From a virus, in the IMG/VR virus record IMGVR_UViG_3300030329_005929, positions 1 to 47,259 of that record: DNA of 47,259 nucleotides; one strand, written 5' to 3'. Made by a program: the position numbers and the translations under genes. This document shows, one piece after another, positions 41,899-47,259 of the stretch. The notes beneath the pieces are model-generated. The model was not told where the DNA came from and searched no databases. It worked only from the letters and a program-made list of their open reading frames with translations. The stretch's first letter is position 1; every line of letters begins with the position of its first letter.

Positions 41899-42798
41899 AT
41901 GGCCGTCTTTGATTTATCTGAAATAAATTTACCAGCATATGCTCGGTTTTATAATTTTATAGAAACTAAGCAGAGGTTTAATTCAAATTATGATATAGTT
42001 TGGTCTTTTCAGTATAAGCTTCCGAGTACTAGCTTAAGCGGGAATGCTTGGCCTAAAACTCAAATGGGGTTTACAACATTTTTAACCACCTTATCATCTC
42101 CTATTTCCTCGCTACCTGGTCAATACCTAGGAGACTCAGATCCCTTTGTTTTATCTGGTGCAAAAGGATCAAGTATAACTACACAAGGGGGAACTGTAAT
42201 TCAGAATGAAGATTCTGAAACTTTAACAATAGACAGTACAACTTTAAGTGGTCACATAGTAAAAATTGCCTTCGATACAACCGGCTTATACGCTTTATCT
42301 GGAAAGGCAAGTCGGCCAGGTGTTTCCTTTTACAATACACATCCACAGGCTCTTATTATTCGAGATTTTAGAGATAACGTATTATGCAATGTACCATTGA
42401 GCTCAATGAATACAGCTTTTAGTAGTTTGTCTACAGATGACTTTAGGACACTGAGATTTAGATATGCTAATCTTGGGCGTAAATTACATATAGATTTCCG
42501 GGAAAGCACTACTACTCTTTTTACACCCGTAACATCATTTAATTTAGGTTATACTATAGCAAATTTCAACGAGCTTGATAATGTATATTGTGGATTCTCT
42601 TTTTGCACCCCTCTATCAAATGGAGCTGGTCCTGGTGCCGGTGGCGTAGCATTGAGTGCCGGTAATTTCTTTTTAAAGGACTTTCACATAGAAGGTTATC
42701 AAGGTGGGACCGTATTAACTCAAACAATAACTAGTGAACCTCTTTCATCTAATCCTAATACGAGCATCACGACAGTTACTAACATAACAGCCGCATAA
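41899..42798 (+). CDS. beta-sandwich (lectin-like) tail protein, unknown specificity
   Basis: The 299-residue protein has alternating strands that look like a concanavalin-type sandwich. Examples are 'DIVWSFQYKLPSTSLSGNAWPKTQMGFTTFLTT', 'HIVKIAFDTTGLYAL', 'RTLRFRYANLGRKLHIDFRE' and 'VYCGFSFCTPLSNG'. The end is Thr/Ser-rich (TTVTNITAA). Such folds on phage tails often bind sugars. I infer an adhesin or decoration protein. Its stop is followed by the next start after 1 nt, so the two are probably one operon. Confidence 0.5.
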   Translation: MAVFDLSEINLPAYARFYNFIETKQRFNSNYDIVWSFQYKLPSTSLSGNAWPKTQMGFTTFLTTLSSPISSLPGQYLGDSDPFVLSGAKGSSITTQGGTVIQNEDSETLTIDSTTLSGHIVKIAFDTTGLYALSGKASRPGVSFYNTHPQALIIRDFRDNVLCNVPLSSMNTAFSSLSTDDFRTLRFRYANLGRKLHIDFRESTTTLFTPVTSFNLGYTIANFNELDNVYCGFSFCTPLSNGAGPGAGGVALSAGNFFLKDFHIEGYQGGTVLTQTITSEPLSSNPNTSITTVTNITAA

Positions 42799-42799
42799 T

Positions 42800-45700
42800 A
42801 TGGCCACCGGAGAACTAGGACTTAAATTTAAGGCGGAAAAGGACTGTCATATTACTCTCGAGGGAGCTGAGCTAGGTGGGCCCATTTATAGAGTATATGA
42901 TAGACAGTCCGGTGCGTTACTGGATACAATTGCAATATCACCAGCAATATGGACAGAGAGTGGGGAAAAAATTAGTGAAGAAAATTTTCCTAACAGGACG
43001 TATCATCCTAATAGATATGTTGTAGGAGATGATCAATATGCGGGACTAATAATAGAAAGCCGTGGGGCTAGTGAAGAAATTCAAATACGGTGTGGTCCTG
43101 CGCCAGCGCCAACTGTACAACCTCGAGGTCGAGTAAGACGTGATCGAGGTAGAGATGTAGCTAATGAAGTTAGACAGGCGTTTAATGTAGATGATGTTAG
43201 ATACGGTCCACCGTGGTTGGTAACAGAAAAAGTATGGAAAGAGCTAATTCCAGGTGAAATGTTCGATAAATTAGCTGCACAGGGTATCCGCAATCAAGCC
43301 GCAGTAATACTTGTAGATGAAACTTCTCCACCAGGAGAATTTGGAGGCCTTTCTCCATGGTTTCCGCAAGACATTGTTAAGGAAAACCTTCCTGCAAAAC
43401 CAGCTGAACCACCACCCAAAGATCCTAGATTACAAGAAACTGAAGCGGAAAAATGGAGAAGGGAAGAGATTGAAATGCAGGTAACGGTATGGGATCAATA
43501 CAAAGCTTTAGATAAAAAAGCACAAAAGGGGCTTAAACCATTACATGCTGATTTTCGTGAATCCAGAGATCCAAATGCCCCACCTGGGTGGGGATTTTCA
43601 GCTACTAAGCCCGCGCCACACTGGTATCTTGACCCGGTTGTTGCTTCTTTGGGAGAACGTCTCGTAATACCGCCCGGACCTCGGCAAGCTCAAGTTGACC
43701 CGGATCCGGATCCCGGATTACCGTGGGATGAGAATGTATTTCTAACTACTACTACTATGCCACCACAGAAGGAGGATTGCTGTAATCCTAAAGGTTCTTG
43801 GTACTGGGAAAGATTGGAACTTGTTAATGGGGCACTTAAACCTATAGATTGGAACAAGCATTTAAGAGCGGGTACTAAACCAGTATATCCAGAAGATCTA
43901 TCTTCTCTTGTACTGGATGAAAATCTCCAGAAATTTGAGGTAGGTGGAAATAATAACTGGTGGAATTGGATGATAGATGAAGCTAAGAAGCATGTTAATG
44001 ATCCAGAGTATGCCCCGTGGTTTGCCGACCCGGAAACTATAGAAAATTATAATATATTTACCGAATGGATAGCCCCTAGGTTCGATGCGAACGGTATTCC
44101 GCTTCCTCGGCCGCCTATATTTGATCAAGCTAATGCATTCTTAAAGCAAAATGTATATCCTAGATATGAACAGGCTGCTACGGTGTGGTGGAATTCTTAT
44201 AAGAGTATTTGGTTAGAGCTTAAAATGCTAACCGTTATGGACCCTGACGTGGATGATCCAAACAGAGAAAAGCAAATTCCAAACTACCCTCCTAATGCAA
44301 CAGTAGGCCGTAATTCTATATGCCCTAAAAACATAGCTGATGACTGCTTAGTATTAAAACATAAGAATGACCCAGATCTCGTGGCACGGTTAACAGTTTC
44401 CGGAGATGCAATTCAAGATGAAAGGGGAGCTATGGTTATACCTACACTTCCGGAAAGACAGCGCCAGTGGCCTCCTGTTTTTATTAATGGTAGGATTGTC
44501 GGTGGGCCTCCGGATGAACCACCTCCAATACCAGGTGTATCTAGTCTAGTACAACCAAATTATGGTGAGCACCCGGTAGTAGTTGATTATGATAGAGATC
44601 ATGATGATGAAGAATTTGAAATATGTTTTAAGGCTATAGATCCCAAGTGGATAGCTGCTCACTGGACTATAGACCCGGCTATTGATATTTTATCAATGGG
44701 GCAACCACGAGAAGGTCCTGGAGGAAAGCAAATACAACAAAGAATTCTATATGTAAAGGATTTAAAAGTTGGAGATAAAGGTCAAGGGTGGGAAGTTTGC
44801 AAATGTTGTGCCACTTCAACTAGTACAACTACAACACTGCCAATTGTTACGACGACTCCGCCTCCAAGCGTAAAAGTCTCTCCAAATGCTTTAAACCAAG
44901 GGGAATGGTTTTGGAACAATAATAATGATAATTTCTTAACGCCTTTTGATGGTATTCCTGAAAAAAATATGGCATTTTGGCAGCTGCCTCTGGATAATGT
45001 TCGAATTTTACGTGCAATGATCACAAAGTGGGAAAACCTAACAAGAGCTTATGTCCCTCTTATTGGAGGTCGTCTTGGAAGACTACGACTGCGAGGCCGG
45101 GGAGCTCTTCCCGAGGTTGAAATTGGACCAATGGCGGGTCAGGGCCGAGCTGCTGAGCGTTTTGGGCGAGAGTATCTACGAGACGCTGGATATCCGGATC
45201 CCCCGAAGTATAAAGAGCCAACCGGTGCTGAATTAGAAGATCCTGATTATTTTAAAAATCTACCATCACTTGCTAAACAGCCATGCCCTACTCCATGGCC
45301 ATGGTTCTGGACCAAAGTTGGGTGGAGAAAGGCGGTTCCAGGTGGGGTTGCAGAACAGCCATATTGGCCATTTTCTGGTAAGGGCCCGGGACCAAGACCT
45401 ACTGGAGAGGAAATAATAGAAAGGTGGTTTGCAACTGCAATGCCACCAGCAGTTCCCGCAGGAGGTGTTCCTAGGGCACCTGTAGCGCCTATTGGTGGGG
45501 AGGGTCCTGGTAAACCTGTTATAGGCCAAGAGGCCGGGGGCCCTGGTATCTTTGAGGGAGGAATTAATCCAATGGCCGGCCTGGATCCAAATATCCGAGT
45601 GCTTCTACCCCAAGAAGGTCGAAACTGGAGAGGTAAAGGAGATCCTTTCGAAGGTGGGCCACCATGGTATAAGTGGGATGGTCTATTTTTCTTGCAATGG

Positions 45701-45868
45701 ATTCCGGTAGGGTGGCCATGCCCTGAAAAGCCCTCCACGCCTGAAGACTGGGAATCACCGGATGGAATATTAAGTCCGGGTAAATGGGACCATTTATGGG
45801 AGGATCCCAGGCCTCCAAACTGGTTCCAGGGCCTCGAGGGGGTTGATTGGGGGAACGCGCCTACCTAA
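42800..45868 (+). CDS. giant Trp/Pro/Gly-rich modular protein (CC-module family)
   Basis: The 1022-residue protein has an N-terminal beta domain (about 1-100, 'ELGLKFKAEKDCHITLEG'), an Arg-rich stretch (RGRVRRDRGRD) and a charged Pro-rich helical region. A Thr-linker 'FLTTTTMPPQKED' leads into a module from C327-C328 to C667-K-C669-C670, then a second Thr linker 'TSTSTTTTLPIVTTTPPP'. The next module begins 'QGEWFWNNNNDNFLTPFDGIPEKNM', which parallels 'GDWWWGDEKNNIFTENN' of the 35990 protein. The final 250 residues are Gly/Pro/Trp-rich with 'PTPWPWFWTKVGW' and 'GWPCPEKPS'. No known fold is evident. It follows the lectin-like gene without a promoter. Confidence 0.65.
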   Translation: MATGELGLKFKAEKDCHITLEGAELGGPIYRVYDRQSGALLDTIAISPAIWTESGEKISEENFPNRTYHPNRYVVGDDQYAGLIIESRGASEEIQIRCGPAPAPTVQPRGRVRRDRGRDVANEVRQAFNVDDVRYGPPWLVTEKVWKELIPGEMFDKLAAQGIRNQAAVILVDETSPPGEFGGLSPWFPQDIVKENLPAKPAEPPPKDPRLQETEAEKWRREEIEMQVTVWDQYKALDKKAQKGLKPLHADFRESRDPNAPPGWGFSATKPAPHWYLDPVVASLGERLVIPPGPRQAQVDPDPDPGLPWDENVFLTTTTMPPQKEDCCNPKGSWYWERLELVNGALKPIDWNKHLRAGTKPVYPEDLSSLVLDENLQKFEVGGNNNWWNWMIDEAKKHVNDPEYAPWFADPETIENYNIFTEWIAPRFDANGIPLPRPPIFDQANAFLKQNVYPRYEQAATVWWNSYKSIWLELKMLTVMDPDVDDPNREKQIPNYPPNATVGRNSICPKNIADDCLVLKHKNDPDLVARLTVSGDAIQDERGAMVIPTLPERQRQWPPVFINGRIVGGPPDEPPPIPGVSSLVQPNYGEHPVVVDYDRDHDDEEFEICFKAIDPKWIAAHWTIDPAIDILSMGQPREGPGGKQIQQRILYVKDLKVGDKGQGWEVCKCCATSTSTTTTLPIVTTTPPPSVKVSPNALNQGEWFWNNNNDNFLTPFDGIPEKNMAFWQLPLDNVRILRAMITKWENLTRAYVPLIGGRLGRLRLRGRGALPEVEIGPMAGQGRAAERFGREYLRDAGYPDPPKYKEPTGAELEDPDYFKNLPSLAKQPCPTPWPWFWTKVGWRKAVPGGVAEQPYWPFSGKGPGPRPTGEEIIERWFATAMPPAVPAGGVPRAPVAPIGGEGPGKPVIGQEAGGPGIFEGGINPMAGLDPNIRVLLPQEGRNWRGKGDPFEGGPPWYKWDGLFFLQWIPVGWPCPEKPSTPEDWESPDGILSPGKWDHLWEDPRPPNWFQGLEGVDWGNAPT

Positions 45869-45871
45869 ATA
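45864..45871 (+). promoter_or_regulatory. late promoter-like element CCTAAATA (last gene)
   Basis: It overlaps the preceding stop codon; the 11-nt spacing is the longest of the set. Confidence 0.35.
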
Positions 45872-45882
45872 AAAATGTAACA

Positions 45883-47259
45883 ATGTCTTATCATAACGAA
45901 ATAACATCGCAAGGTACTACTACCGTGACGACTCCATTTCCATGGGAAAAACCACGTGATTTTGGGGCTGATTGGTCAACTACACCCCCGCCATGTGATT
46001 GTATAACTGGTATTTTGTACTTACCGGATCGAGGTAGGTATTCGAGCGATGATACTATTGAAGGAATATCCGATGAAAATTGGGATAGATTTCCTCGGCT
46101 ATTACAGGCACCTCAGGACCCTGGTTGGGATACCGTGATCGATGTACCGGAAGGATGGGCAATAAGTATTGAGGATCCACGAGAATCGCCGAATTATAAC
46201 CCAGAGTGCTGGGTAGTATATAAAAAGGCCTGGCGGACACATGCCCCTGCAGGTTCACTCGCTACAGACGGCACTCCAATTGGAACTCCAGGTGTTGCTC
46301 TAACCCCGGAAGAGTTAGAAGAATTAAAGCTTCCTCTACCCGGAGAGCCAGGAGGCCCGCCGGAAAATTATATTCGAACAGAAACTCGAATATTTTGTAA
46401 GGGTAAAGATCCGAGAGAAGGGGAAAGTGGGGAGCATGATTTTAGTATCCCTGAAGATCCGCAAGGCCATTGGCCCTGCTTACCGATAGATATCTCATTG
46501 CCTGACTTTGATATGGTTGATGATGCAGGGAATATATTGCCATGGCCAGATCAAACTCCCGCCCACAGGGCCGACGAAAGGATCCAGGCAGAAGGCTTTA
46601 GAGATCGGCTTAAGAGCTTTGGGCTCTACCCTCTGGAAGAGATGTCTGATGAAGAGCTTGATGCAATAGGCAGACTAAAACGAGGTGAAGTCAGCCCAGG
46701 CGGGGTCCGTCGACCGGAAAGTGTCGATCCCGGTGGGTTGAACCAGGATATCCCCACCTGGTCTGACATGAACAACCAGGTAAAGGAGGATCGTAAGTTG
46801 TGGGACGAGATGTCCGAATCGCAAAAAGAAGGATGGCGAGATTGGCTTAAACAAGAGTGGGATAGGGAGAGGGAATTGAAAGAGGCCTGGTCAGGATTTC
46901 CACGGGAATCGGAACACCGGTTTGAGGAGGGTGAAGAGAATGTTATCGACATTAAGCTCCCTGGGAAGGAAATACAGGATAAGCTTCAGAAACATGGAGA
47001 AAAATGGAGAAACAGTAAAGGGTTTGTACCATCTGAAGATTCATGGTCACCGCCTGGTTGGGGATGGGATCCTGAAAAGGGGTGGATACAAGGGAATCCG
47101 GAGCACGATATTATTGGGGGACGGGATGCTAAGATAGAGCCATTTATAGACAGCTATAGCGGGCCTCTCGGCGGCCCACAGCGCAATGCCTTTGAGGGAA
47201 TCGGCGATGGTATCATTCCACGGCGGATTAACAGGATTTATTTTAAGATTACAGACCCT
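45883..47259 (+). CDS. partial Trp/Pro-rich protein, runs off the window
   Basis: An open frame of 459 codons starts at ATG and has no stop before the window end. The N-terminus MSYHNEITSQGTTTVTTPFP resembles the 35990 protein (MSYH plus a Thr-rich stretch). Further on are C-x-C (PPPCDCITG) and Trp-rich segments (PPGWGWDPEKGWIQG). A charged helical region is in the middle (KEDRKLWDEMSESQKEGWRDWLKQEW). Third codon positions become more G/C-rich along the gene (11 of 40 at the start, 31 of 50 near 46672-46821). Its late-type element CCTAAATA is 11 nt upstream. Function is unknown. Confidence 0.7.
   Translation, partial: MSYHNEITSQGTTTVTTPFPWEKPRDFGADWSTTPPPCDCITGILYLPDRGRYSSDDTIEGISDENWDRFPRLLQAPQDPGWDTVIDVPEGWAISIEDPRESPNYNPECWVVYKKAWRTHAPAGSLATDGTPIGTPGVALTPEELEELKLPLPGEPGGPPENYIRTETRIFCKGKDPREGESGEHDFSIPEDPQGHWPCLPIDISLPDFDMVDDAGNILPWPDQTPAHRADERIQAEGFRDRLKSFGLYPLEEMSDEELDAIGRLKRGEVSPGGVRRPESVDPGGLNQDIPTWSDMNNQVKEDRKLWDEMSESQKEGWRDWLKQEWDRERELKEAWSGFPRESEHRFEEGEENVIDIKLPGKEIQDKLQKHGEKWRNSKGFVPSEDSWSPPGWGWDPEKGWIQGNPEHDIIGGRDAKIEPFIDSYSGPLGGPQRNAFEGIGDGIIPRRINRIYFKITDP

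Noticed and set aside
45247-45738. 163-codon minus-strand frame inside the giant 42800 gene
   Set aside because: Long antisense frames are expected in Gly/Pro/Trp-rich coding DNA; the plus-strand frame is continuous and fits the neighbours.
46055-46952. Minus-strand frames at the right edge
   Set aside because: They overlap the plus-strand frame that is open from 45883 to the end and has matching MSYH/Thr and Trp-rich features.
1-47259. tRNA genes, insertion sequences or integrase
   Set aside because: Reading the intergenic gaps, all short (about 75 nt at most), showed no cloverleaf-like segments; no transposase or integrase motifs were found in the products. A tRNAscan run would be the proper test.

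Overview
The window is an AT-rich, densely coding stretch of a contractile-tailed bacteriophage of the T4-like (Tevenvirinae/Kyanoviridae-type) group. The evidence is a set of recognisable T4 core proteins: neck gp14, large terminase gp17, sheath gp18, gp19-type tail tubes, hub proteins of the gp26/gp51 family, gp48, gp53, a gp27-like hub, a gp16-like small terminase, clamp loader gp44, and baseplate gp25 and gp6. The gene order is strongly rearranged relative to T4. The style (many very long beta-rich tail proteins, tail fibres starting with an RRGTDA-type domain, NATAAATA late promoters) resembles marine T4-like phages. The host cannot be read from the sequence. No tRNA, CRISPR or insertion sequence was seen.

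Layout. 1-3.8 kb: a LydA-type holin and a small membrane protein, a long YadA-like repeat fibre and a GT9-like glycosyltransferase. 3.8-6.7 kb (minus strand): gp14-like neck protein, a nucleotidyltransferase-domain protein and an acidic repeat protein. 6.7-19.7 kb (plus strand): terminase, four tail-tube-fold proteins, sheath, and the hub/central baseplate set. 19.7-22.5 kb: a mixed-strand island with a gp16-like small terminase, dUTPase, gp44 and two unknown minus-strand genes. 22.5-36 kb: peripheral baseplate genes (gp25, gp6) followed by very large unknown structural proteins with PKD-like and LamG-like folds. 36-47.3 kb: fibres, including a collar-domain protein, two Mtd-N/collar fibres and a lectin-like protein, interleaved with unusual Trp/Pro/Gly/Cys-rich proteins. 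The last gene, also of this type, runs off the right end.

Most late genes carry an 8-bp element NNTAAATA, usually exactly 5 nt upstream of the start codon. By the T4 late-promoter geometry this puts transcription initiation on or next to the start codon, so many late mRNAs look leaderless. Other genes follow by overlapping stop/start codons and are probably translationally coupled. Head, neck and packaging candidates other than the large terminase lie on the minus strand, and tail genes lie on the plus strand.

The most novel-looking element is a family of Trp/Pro/Gly-rich proteins built from modules that open with a CC pair and close with C-x-CC, joined by threonine-rich or PTEPK-repeat linkers. 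They occur at 29991-31253 (C-terminal half only, Cys-poor), 35990-37582, 42800-45868 and 45883-47259+. Their codon usage differs in places from the surrounding AT-rich tail genes, which suggests modular acquisition. I do not recognise their function; tail-fibre or adhesion roles are inferred from position only.
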